The notes below the pieces were generated by a model that searched no databases, had not been told where the DNA came from, and saw nothing but the letters and a program-made list of their open reading frames with translations. From the NCBI GenBank assembly GCA_021784835.1, contig JAJYHI010000056.1, forward strand, positions 1 to 20,900: a stretch of DNA of 20,900 nt, written 5' to 3'. The translations under genes were made by a program, and so were the position numbers. The DNA is from a bacterium. GTDB taxonomy: Bacteria; SZUA-79; Acidulodesulfobacterales; Acidulodesulfobacteraceae. Shown here piece after piece: positions 1-6,080 of the stretch; position 1 is the first letter of the stretch; every line of letters begins with the position of its first letter.

Positions 1-47
1 AGTTAAAAAAATCAATATAATAATTATAATATAAGGATTAAAGCATA

Positions 48-860
48 ATGGCTTTCTGGACTTATAACGGATTAAAATTCGGAATAAAATCGGTTAAATT
101 TCCTAAAGAAAACGATTTTTACGACGGGTTTATCTCATCGATAAAAATAAATGAACAGAAATGCTTAAATTTGACAAAAAAAGACAATGAGCTAGAACGA
201 AAATGCAGGGAGTGCGAACTTGTCTGTCCGACGAAAGCAATAAACCTGAGTAATTTATCGGGCGAAGAAGAAATAAAGGAGGGTGCGGCGTTAAAAGTTA
301 TCGATGCGGAAAGATGCATTTTTTGCGGATTGTGTATAGATGCCTGTATCGATGTCACGGACTCAAGAGGTATCGGTGCAATAAGTTATGCAGCAGGATT
401 AGATTTCAATATACGTCCGCAAAATTATACAGTCGATAAAAAAATTTTTAAAAAATCGTTATTTGTTAAACATATAGATACGGGTTCTTGTGGGGCATGC
501 GAGTCGGAAATAAACGCGTTAAACAATCCGTATTACAATATGCACAGGTTAGGAATATTTATTACGCCAAGTCCAAGGTTTGCCGATGTTTTGCTTGCGA
601 CCGGAACTTTTACGGAACGGATGAAGAAGGTATTTTTAAATGTTTTAGATAATATTCCGAAACCGAGGTTTATCGTTTTGGCAGGTTCATGCGCTATTTT
701 CGGTGGCGTTTTCGAGAACGAAACGGCAAAGGGGGCGGAGGATTTAAACCTGTTTGCTTTACTCGATAACGAAAACGTAATTATACTGCCGCACTGCCCG
801 CCAAATCCTTTTGAAATATTAAACGTTTTGCTGTTAATAAAAAATGGCGGTTTAAAATGA
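48..860 (+). CDS. Ferredoxin fused to NuoB/HyfI-like small subunit of a group-4 hydrogenase-type complex
   Basis: The protein is 270 aa. Residues about 35-105 form a ferredoxin part: C53xxC56xxxC60-P (with C39 as a possible extra ligand), then a classical C90xxC93xxC96xxxC100. Residues about 140-265 form a NuoB/HycG-like small subunit: GSCGACE (C148, C151), GSCAIFGG (C214) and PHCPPNP (C250), the four expected ligands of the proximal [4Fe-4S] cluster. In E. coli Hyc/Hyf the two parts are separate proteins (HycF/HyfH and HycG/HyfI), so this is a fusion. By family knowledge it carries electrons between soluble ferredoxin and the catalytic large subunit on the cytoplasmic face of a membrane complex. 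An AAGGA at 33-37 supports the ATG. The stop overlaps the next start (ATGA). The large subunit is not in the window, so hydrogenase and hydrogenase-related (Ehr-type) complexes cannot be told apart. Confidence 0.85.
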   Translation: MAFWTYNGLKFGIKSVKFPKENDFYDGFISSIKINEQKCLNLTKKDNELERKCRECELVCPTKAINLSNLSGEEEIKEGAALKVIDAERCIFCGLCIDACIDVTDSRGIGAISYAAGLDFNIRPQNYTVDKKIFKKSLFVKHIDTGSCGACESEINALNNPYYNMHRLGIFITPSPRFADVLLATGTFTERMKKVFLNVLDNIPKPRFIVLAGSCAIFGGVFENETAKGAEDLNLFALLDNENVIILPHCPPNPFEILNVLLLIKNGGLK

Positions 861-2959
861 CGTATAATTATTATTATCTATTTTTACTTTTTTCGTTATC
901 CGGCGTTATCGTTTCTATTATAGGTTTGATTTCAGGGGATAGATTTAAATCCATGCCCTTCGTTTTTTCCAACGTTCTATACATGGCGGCTTCCTTTACG
1001 GCTGTTTTATATTCAGTAATTTCGTTTATGGAAGCGGGAAATCTTTTAAACCTGTCGTTTCGGATTGGAAGATTTTTTCCGGCAGGCAGAATAATATTAA
1101 AATTCGACCCGCTAAGCGATTTTTTTATACTGTTTATTTTTTCGGTATTTTTTTATATAGCCCTCTACCAGATAAAATATATCGAAAAGATAGGGAGCGA
1201 GATAAATACGCCGCTTTTTTCGTTCCTGTTCGGCATAATGCTTATCAGCGTTTATTACGTCATTATTTCTTTTAACGGGTTTATATTCATAATTTTCTGG
1301 GAAATTATGGCGGTATCTTCCTATTTTCTTGTAATGACCAAACATTATATCAAGGGAACTAAGAGAGCCGCTTTTTTAATGGCGGTTATAATGGAAATAG
1401 GCGCAATGCTTATAATAATCGGTTTAATAATTTTATATTTGCATGCAAATAGTTTTAATTTCGAAACGCTTAAAAGTTTAACGATACCGGCTTATGTAAA
1501 AGAAATAGTTTTTCTGTTGTTTTTATTCGGTTTCGGGGCAAAAATGGGCATAGTCCCACTGCATATATGGCTGCCTGAGGCTCATCCCGCGTCGCCTTCG
1601 GGCGTGTCCGGAGTTTTAAGCGGCGTGTTGACGTCCTGCGGGGTTTACGGGGTTATCAGGTTCGGACTTTATGTTCTTCACCCGCTAAACACTGCGTTAA
1701 TGCTTGGTTCAATCGTATTGATTATTGCGGCATCGACGATGTTTTTCGGCGTTTTATATATGTCCCAGACGCATGATATTAAAGTGCTGTTGTCTTATTC
1801 TACCGTCGATAATATGGGTTTGATATTAACCGGAATAGGTGCATCGCTTTATTATAATTATTTCGGTTTGGCCGGTCTCTCAGCGCTTGCTCTCGTCGCC
1901 TCGCTATACGCTCTTATAAATCATGCGTTTTTTAAAAGCCTTTTATTTATGGGTTCGGGAAATATAGAATATGAAACGGAAAGCCACGATATCGATAAAT
2001 TCGGAGGAATTTTAAAAGGCATGCCTTTGACCGGAGGGCTTATATTTATAGGGATTTTATCCGCCGCCGGAATTCCGCCGCTTAACGGGTTCGTTTCCGA
2101 ATGGCTCAATCTCGAGGTTGTTTTTTTAGGTTTTCATATAAGTTCCGTTCTTCCAAGGATACTTATTTTTACGGTAGGAGCCATAATGGCTTTAAGTATG
2201 GCCGTTGCGGTTTCGACTTACGTAAAATTATACGGACTTACGTTTCTCGGTTTGCCAAAGTCAAAGGAAGCAAAACAAGCGAAAGAAGTTCCGTTTTCTA
2301 TGAATATAGCCCTTTTAATACCGGCGCTTATTGGCATATCGTTGGCGGGCTTTATGTTTTTATATACTCCGGTTTTATCTAAAGTATCCCAGTCTATATA
2401 TCACATTAATATTAGCGGTAAAATATTAAAAAATTATATATTTATACCTTATTACAGCTCGTTTTCCGCTTCAAGCCCGGTTTACCTGTTTTTCGTATCT
2501 ATCGCGTTTATATTAATCCTTTATATTTTATATAAAACTATAGTAAAACCCAAGCAACGTTTTGTGGATTACGCATGGACAGGCGGCGGAAGCAAAAATT
2601 TAATAAATCCGCATGCGCAGGTATCGGCGCTGGGTTTTTCCAATGCTTTAAGAATTATGTTTAATCTTGTTTATAAAAAAAGAAGCAGGGTACATGTTCA
2701 AAGCGAAACATCAAAACATCCTTACGAACTTAAAAACCCTTTTCCTTACTCGTCTTATTATCATAATTCAAGCGGTTACGGCTCTTATATATTTCCGCTT
2801 ATCGAATATTATCTATATCTGCCCCTGATAAAACTGTTCGAAAAAATCAGTTCCGTAACGACCGAACTTATGCAGAACGGTTCTTTAAATTTGTATATAT
2901 TTTATATATTCTTCGTCTTTATCGCGGCTTTTTTTATAATCGTTATGATACCCTTGTAA
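857..2959 (+). CDS. HyfB/HycC/NuoL-like proton-translocating membrane subunit
   Basis: This is a 700-aa, very hydrophobic polytopic protein of the complex I antiporter-like family. Diagnostic features are Glu149 in a FWEIMAVSSYF segment and Lys229 in the KMGIVPLHIWLPEAHPASPS segment, the two charged residues expected in the proton half-channel. The C-terminal part (around residues 573-605, YAWTGGG...ALRIMF) resembles the conserved tail region of HyfB/HycC rather than NuoL. Length fits HyfB (about 670 aa). It overlaps the upstream small-subunit gene by 4 nt, so the two are translationally coupled and probably belong to one membrane complex that links electron transfer to H+ or Na+ pumping. No further hyf-type gene follows, so this appears to be the 3' end of the operon. 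I cannot say which ion is moved. Confidence 0.88.
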   Translation: MTYNYYYLFLLFSLSGVIVSIIGLISGDRFKSMPFVFSNVLYMAASFTAVLYSVISFMEAGNLLNLSFRIGRFFPAGRIILKFDPLSDFFILFIFSVFFYIALYQIKYIEKIGSEINTPLFSFLFGIMLISVYYVIISFNGFIFIIFWEIMAVSSYFLVMTKHYIKGTKRAAFLMAVIMEIGAMLIIIGLIILYLHANSFNFETLKSLTIPAYVKEIVFLLFLFGFGAKMGIVPLHIWLPEAHPASPSGVSGVLSGVLTSCGVYGVIRFGLYVLHPLNTALMLGSIVLIIAASTMFFGVLYMSQTHDIKVLLSYSTVDNMGLILTGIGASLYYNYFGLAGLSALALVASLYALINHAFFKSLLFMGSGNIEYETESHDIDKFGGILKGMPLTGGLIFIGILSAAGIPPLNGFVSEWLNLEVVFLGFHISSVLPRILIFTVGAIMALSMAVAVSTYVKLYGLTFLGLPKSKEAKQAKEVPFSMNIALLIPALIGISLAGFMFLYTPVLSKVSQSIYHINISGKILKNYIFIPYYSSFSASSPVYLFFVSIAFILILYILYKTIVKPKQRFVDYAWTGGGSKNLINPHAQVSALGFSNALRIMFNLVYKKRSRVHVQSETSKHPYELKNPFPYSSYYHNSSGYGSYIFPLIEYYLYLPLIKLFEKISSVTTELMQNGSLNLYIFYIFFVFIAAFFIIVMIPL

Positions 2960-2975
2960 AATTTATAATGCAGGA

Positions 2976-2997
2976 GGGACAGATTTAAATTTGTCCC
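2976..2997. repeat. 22-bp near-perfect palindrome just after the hydrogenase operon
   Basis: The sequence runs GGGACAG-ATTTAAAT-TTGTCCC, a palindrome with one G/T pair, 16 nt after the HyfB-like stop codon. It can fold as a hairpin or serve as a binding site, but no T-tract follows, so it is a poor intrinsic terminator. From memory, palindromes of this GGGACAG/CTGTCCC kind recur near REP-associated tyrosine transposases in many genomes. Only this single copy is visible here. Confidence 0.5.
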
Positions 2998-3139
2998 CGA
3001 ATCTAAAGACTTATGGAAAAATTATGCTTGATGCATATTTAAAAAATGGAGCTCAAATATATTTTTGTAAGAGTTAAAAAATGTTATACTTATAATAATA
3101 ATGTTATATTAAAATAATATAAAACAATTACGGTCTTAT

Positions 3140-4351
3140 ATGGACGATATAAGATTTAAAGAAATTCTAAAAGATTGCGGTTTATCCGCCAAAGGAATCG
3201 ACGAACTTAACGGCCTTCTCTTGGAAAGCCGCATAGAACTTCTTAATAGCGTAATTAACTTCAGCCGCGGCGATATCGATAATCTCGCTAAAATAAAGTC
3301 TTGTATGGAAAATTCGGCAAACGAAATATCCGATGCTTTTTATACCCGTATTGCAGGGATTGAAGAACTGAAGGAAAAGTTAAGCGCCGATGCAAATCTT
3401 CTCGAGCAATTGAAACTAACTAACGCAGACTATCTAAAATCGCTTTTCGAACATAACTATGATGAAAACTATTTTAAAAATACTATAGCCGTTGGGTTAG
3501 CACATAACATCCTAGGTGTTTCACCTTCTATATATATTGTTATATACGGCTATTATGCTAATCTTGTTTCGTCATTCGTATTAAAATGCTGTCAGAAGAC
3601 TGGACTCAACCTGATAGACACCCTTAAAACCGTAAATTCAATTCAAAAAAAATTAACAATAGATACCACGTTTGCAATAGAATCTTATTACAAAAAGTCG
3701 ATGGACGATAATTATAAAACAGAACAGCAGACTCTCGGCATGCTAATGTCTATTGCAGAATATAAAGACATGGATACTGGCAATCATATTGCCAGAGTTT
3801 CTAATTATTCCAGAATAATAGCGAAAAATATAGGTTTGGACGGCCTTCATCAGGAACGGATATTTTACTCGAGTCCTATGCACGACATAGGCAAGGTTGG
3901 AATTCCGGACCATATTATTTTAAAACCAGGAAAACTTACCGAACCGGAATATAAAATAATGAAAATGCATTGCAATATCGGCTACGATATTTTAAAAAAT
4001 TCAAATTCTCCGATTTTAAAAGACGGCTCGATTATTGCCGCTTCCCATCATGAAAACTTTGACGGAAGCGGTTATCCCTTTGGGTTGAAGGGTGAGAAAA
4101 TTCCTATAGAAGGAAGAATTTGTAAAGTAGCCGACGTATTCGACGCACTTGTCAGCAAAAGGTGCTATAAACCTGCAATGCCTGTTGAAAGCGCCATCGA
4201 AATTATGAATAGAGAAATGCACTCTAAGGAAATTTTTGATCCCGATTGCTTTAACGCTTTTTTTAAAGGTCTCGACGAAATTATGGAAGTAAAAAAGGGT
4301 ATAGACAAAAATAGCCCTTCCGATAAGACAGACAGTTCTATGCTCCAGTAA
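3140..4351 (+). CDS. Globin-coupled sensor with HD-GYP c-di-GMP phosphodiesterase output
   Basis: The protein is 403 aa. Residues about 1-170 look like a globin-coupled-sensor haem domain: the segment around VGLAH122NILGVSPSIYIVIYGYY matches the proximal-histidine F-helix and the following G-helix of that family. Residues about 195-375 are an HD-GYP domain with the metal-binding HDIGKVGIP (H248, D249) and the signature H303-H304-E-N-F-D-G-S-G-Y-P313. HD-GYP enzymes hydrolyse c-di-GMP to pGpG or GMP, so the inferred role is an O2- or NO-responsive phosphodiesterase in the cytoplasm. I see no transmembrane segment. No clear Shine-Dalgarno precedes the ATG. The last 14 nt overlap the convergent gene 4338-5132. 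The globin assignment is less certain than the HD-GYP one. Confidence 0.83.
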   Translation: MDDIRFKEILKDCGLSAKGIDELNGLLLESRIELLNSVINFSRGDIDNLAKIKSCMENSANEISDAFYTRIAGIEELKEKLSADANLLEQLKLTNADYLKSLFEHNYDENYFKNTIAVGLAHNILGVSPSIYIVIYGYYANLVSSFVLKCCQKTGLNLIDTLKTVNSIQKKLTIDTTFAIESYYKKSMDDNYKTEQQTLGMLMSIAEYKDMDTGNHIARVSNYSRIIAKNIGLDGLHQERIFYSSPMHDIGKVGIPDHIILKPGKLTEPEYKIMKMHCNIGYDILKNSNSPILKDGSIIAASHHENFDGSGYPFGLKGEKIPIEGRICKVADVFDALVSKRCYKPAMPVESAIEIMNREMHSKEIFDPDCFNAFFKGLDEIMEVKKGIDKNSPSDKTDSSMLQ

Positions 4352-5132
4352 TCTTTTTTATTTCTTCATCAGTAAATATACCTTTGTCGAACCTTACCGT
4401 ATGGGTTTTAGCGTCGACCTTTAATGTTTTTAAAGTACCCTTGTCGATGGTTTTATTATCTTCAAGCTCTTTAACGGCTTTACCTAAAACTCTTGTCATG
4501 GAAACATTGTTTAATACTATGGCGGTTCTCATAGCAGATTTAAGAATTTCTATCGCTTTATTAGCGTTATTTGCGACCTCGCTTTCTGCCTGTTCTATCA
4601 TAGAGCATATATTTCGTTGTTGAATATAATGCATGACTTCTTTATTTGTGCCGGAAACAGAACTATCGTCGTTGCCGAATTCTACCGTTGTTTCAATAAT
4701 CGCGGTTTCCATTCTGTACGGAGTCCCGCTAACGTCGTAAGTTAAATTTATTTGAGATAGGCGAACTTTTCCGGACTTATGCTCCGGAACGGTCATTTCT
4801 ATTAGAAATATAGTAGCATCGCCTATCTCTGCGTTACCAAGCAAAAAAGGCTTTAACGATAAGTCAACTTCCGACTGCGTTGGATAGACCCTTGATATGC
4901 GGTTGATTTTGGCATTTTTTATTGTGCTTATATTTAAAACGATGTTGGAAATTATTTCGTTAACTGAATTTTTAGATTCCGTCAAAAAAATATTTTTAGA
5001 AGCCGCGGAAAACTCCCGTCTTTCGGAATTTATGCCCTTTTCGTGATTAATTTCAAGAAGTATAAACAGCTTTTGATCCGGTGTATCGGCAGGCAGATAA
5101 TGCCTATGTAATTTTATTTTAACGTCAAGCAT
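4338..5132 (-). CDS. Conserved protein resembling a VWA-domain protein without the VWA domain
   Basis: This 264-aa cytoplasmic protein has no signal peptide or membrane segment. From memory, its N-terminus (KIKLHRHYLPADTPDQKLF, residues about 5-23) and its C-terminal two-thirds (EMTVPEHKSGKVRLSQINLT, then VMHYIQQRN and an alpha-helical end) resemble the regions that flank the VWA domain in about 400-aa bacterial and archaeal VWA proteins. The expected central part, including the DxSxS metal site, is absent; only about 60 residues lie between the two flanks. It may be an internal deletion derivative, or a family that naturally lacks VWA. The frame is open throughout, so it is not an obvious pseudogene. 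The gene is divergent from the Pho-box/small-RNA element at 5209-5347 and convergent with the HD-GYP gene. Function is unknown. Confidence 0.6.
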   Translation of the reverse strand: MLDVKIKLHRHYLPADTPDQKLFILLEINHEKGINSERREFSAASKNIFLTESKNSVNEIISNIVLNISTIKNAKINRISRVYPTQSEVDLSLKPFLLGNAEIGDATIFLIEMTVPEHKSGKVRLSQINLTYDVSGTPYRMETAIIETTVEFGNDDSSVSGTNKEVMHYIQQRNICSMIEQAESEVANNANKAIEILKSAMRTAIVLNNVSMTRVLGKAVKELEDNKTIDKGTLKTLKVDAKTHTVRFDKGIFTDEEIKKITGA

Positions 5133-5208
5133 ATTTATAAAATTCTTTAATCCTGCTTATGTTATAAATCTTCAAGTTTATTAATTATATCACATATAAT
5201 TTTAAATA

Positions 5209-5303
5209 AAATCGTAACATAAATTTAACAGAATCTTAACGCAATTGTAATATTTAACATGTTAAGATTTTAGTAATACTGTAAGCAAGATTTATTCACC
5301 TCC
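5209..5303 (+). repeat. Pho-promoter/anti-SD RNA element, copy A (conserved part)
   Basis: A stretch of about 93 nt matches 9030-9123 with four substitutions and one 1-nt indel (5211-5303 versus 9032-9123). It covers the 11-bp-phased hexamer array, the -10 box, the transcribed 5' part and the UCACCUCC motif. Sequence similarity ends at that motif, and both copies then continue into unrelated but equally well-paired terminator hairpins. The flanking genes differ at the two sites, so the unit was duplicated as a promoter plus small-RNA cassette. Confidence 0.85.
5214..5268 (+). promoter_or_regulatory. Pho-box array and -10 box, small RNA copy A
   Basis: Four hexamers lie exactly 11 bp apart: GTAACA 5214-5219, TTAACA 5225-5230, TTAACG 5236-5241, GTAATA 5247-5252. 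Ten bp later comes a -10-like TAAGAT at 5263-5268. An 11-bp direct-repeat period is typical of PhoB and PhoP boxes. There is no -35 box, as expected for an activator-dependent promoter. An inverted repeat ATCTTAAC/GTTAAGAT (5233-5240 and 5261-5268) also spans the site and is conserved in copy B. The assignment to a Pho regulator is inference; the spacing is read directly. Confidence 0.72.
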
Positions 5304-5347
5304 CATTAGCTTCCGGGATTAATGCAGAATTAATCCCGGGGTTTTAT
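5275..5347 (+). ncRNA. Putative Pho-induced small RNA with anti-Shine-Dalgarno motif, copy A
   Basis: The predicted transcript starts about 7 nt after the TAAGAT box and ends at the hairpin and T-run near 5345, giving roughly 70-75 nt. The 5' half appears unstructured, is almost identical to copy B (TAATACTGTAAGCAAG at 5274-5289), and carries UCACCUCC at 5296-5303, identical to the anti-SD core of 16S rRNA. It has no start codon with a usable RBS. It could repress translation of mRNAs with strong GGAGG sites during phosphate starvation. Alternatively it could be an attenuated leader of what follows. Exact ends are estimates. Confidence 0.6.
5313..5345 (+). terminator. Intrinsic terminator of small RNA copy A
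   Basis: A perfect 11-bp stem CCGGGATTAAT (5313-5323) / ATTAATCCCGG (5329-5339) has the 5-nt loop GCAGA. Two further G·U pairs are possible (5311-5312 with 5340-5341), followed by TTTT at 5342-5345. The T-run is short, so some readthrough toward 5377 is possible. Confidence 0.75.
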
Positions 5348-5376
5348 CAAAATAAACGCGAAAAAAGGGGATTTAT

Positions 5377-5451
5377 ATGAAAAACTCAGCTTCTAATCTT
5401 AATATTGATGAAGTTTCAGGGGAGTTTATACAAATTGAACTAATTTTATAG
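5377..5451 (+). CDS. Possible 24-aa small protein
   Basis: An ATG preceded by an AAGGGG ribosome-binding site (5365-5370, 6-nt spacing) opens 24 codons ending in TAG: MKNSASNLNIDEVSGEFIQI then ELIL. The peptide is acidic and has no membrane segment or known motif. It lies 30 nt behind the terminator of small RNA copy A, so it could be expressed by readthrough. No homologue is recognised. An open frame of this length occurs often by chance; only the good RBS speaks for it. Confidence 0.28.
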   Translation: MKNSASNLNIDEVSGEFIQIELIL

Positions 5452-5484
5452 ATTAAATGATGATAAAAATTTCTAAATTTATAT

Positions 5485-5490
5485 TATAAT
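5485..5490 (+). promoter_or_regulatory. Candidate -10 box for the cytochrome c gene
   Basis: TATAAT lies about 67 nt upstream of the cytochrome start, inside an AT-rich stretch. No convincing -35 hexamer sits 16-18 nt upstream and there is no Pho-type hexamer array here, so this gene seems to lie outside the local Pho promoters. Confidence 0.35.
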
Positions 5491-5556
5491 TTAATTGAAT
5501 ATAAATGGTGTAAAAATTACTGGAACATAGCCGTACTAAAATGGAGGAATTGAGTT

Positions 5557-6024
5557 ATGAGAAGCATGTTTAAAAAAATCATGTTTACTGTATTAATTCT
5601 TGGTTCCGCTGCTTTGTTTTTTACAGTTGCAATCAAAACAACCGAAGCGGGACAAACGCGTCACATTTCTAACAGCGCCCGGCTTATAAACCGCGGCAGG
5701 TATTTGGTGGAAGATGTCAGCAAATGCGCCGATTGCCACACGCCGAGGGACAGGTTCGGCCGCCCCATAAAATCAAAATGGCTCGAAGGAGCGGTCCTTA
5801 ATCTAAAGCCGATTCACCCGGTACCGGGCTGGGCGGGAAAAACCCCCGACATCGCCGGTTTGCCTAAGGGGTGGACCAGAAAAGATGTAATTAAATTTCT
5901 AACGACCGGCATAGATATAAAAGGCAAGTTTGCAAGACCGCCCATGCCTGGCTATAGGCTGACGAAAAAAGACGCCGTTGCCGTTACGGATTATCTTAAA
6001 AGCTTAAGTCCAAAAAATAAATAG
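5557..6024 (+). CDS. Membrane-anchored or periplasmic monohaem cytochrome c
   Basis: The protein is 155 aa. Residues 1-31 hold a basic start and a hydrophobic segment (about 8-29), acting as a Sec signal peptide or uncleaved anchor. The single haem site is C57-A-D-C60-H61 within RYLVEDVSKCADCHTPRD, a context typical of class I cytochromes related to the cytochrome subunits of membrane dehydrogenases. M130 in RPPMPGY is the likely distal haem ligand. Its role is periplasmic electron transfer; the partner is unknown because no dehydrogenase or oxidase lies alongside. The ATG follows a strong GGAGG (5543-5547). That RBS region, AAATGGAGG at 5539-5547, is perfectly complementary over 9 nt to the predicted small RNA copy B. 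The gene is monocistronic and convergent with the ATPase gene downstream. Confidence 0.85.
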   Translation: MRSMFKKIMFTVLILGSAALFFTVAIKTTEAGQTRHISNSARLINRGRYLVEDVSKCADCHTPRDRFGRPIKSKWLEGAVLNLKPIHPVPGWAGKTPDIAGLPKGWTRKDVIKFLTTGIDIKGKFARPPMPGYRLTKKDAVAVTDYLKSLSPKNK

Positions 6025-6036
6025 AAAATTTTATCT

Positions 6037-6080
6037 GATTTATTTATTTTTACAGTTTAAATACGAAATTTAAATAAATC
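6037..6080. other. AT-rich inverted repeat between convergent genes
   Basis: GATTTATTTA (6037-6046) is repeated in inverse at 6071-6080, with 24 nt between, across the junction of the cytochrome and ATPase genes. It could act as a weak two-way terminator, but it has no GC-rich stem. Confidence 0.25.

Noticed and set aside
2101..2382. A 93-codon frame inside the HyfB-like gene
   Set aside because: It overlaps conserved membrane-helix coding sequence in another frame, and its product has no recognisable feature.
3061..3139. A Pho-type array before the globin-HD-GYP gene (two GTTATA hexamers)
   Set aside because: The two hexamers are 20 bp apart, not 11 or 22, and lack the other units and the 9-10 nt spacing to a -10 box.
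5209..5347. Copy A as a classical riboswitch or attenuator leader of a metabolic gene
   Set aside because: No recognisable aptamer, no alternative antiterminator stem, and the only thing directly downstream is a 24-codon ORF of doubtful status. The same cassette occurs in front of an unrelated gene in copy B.
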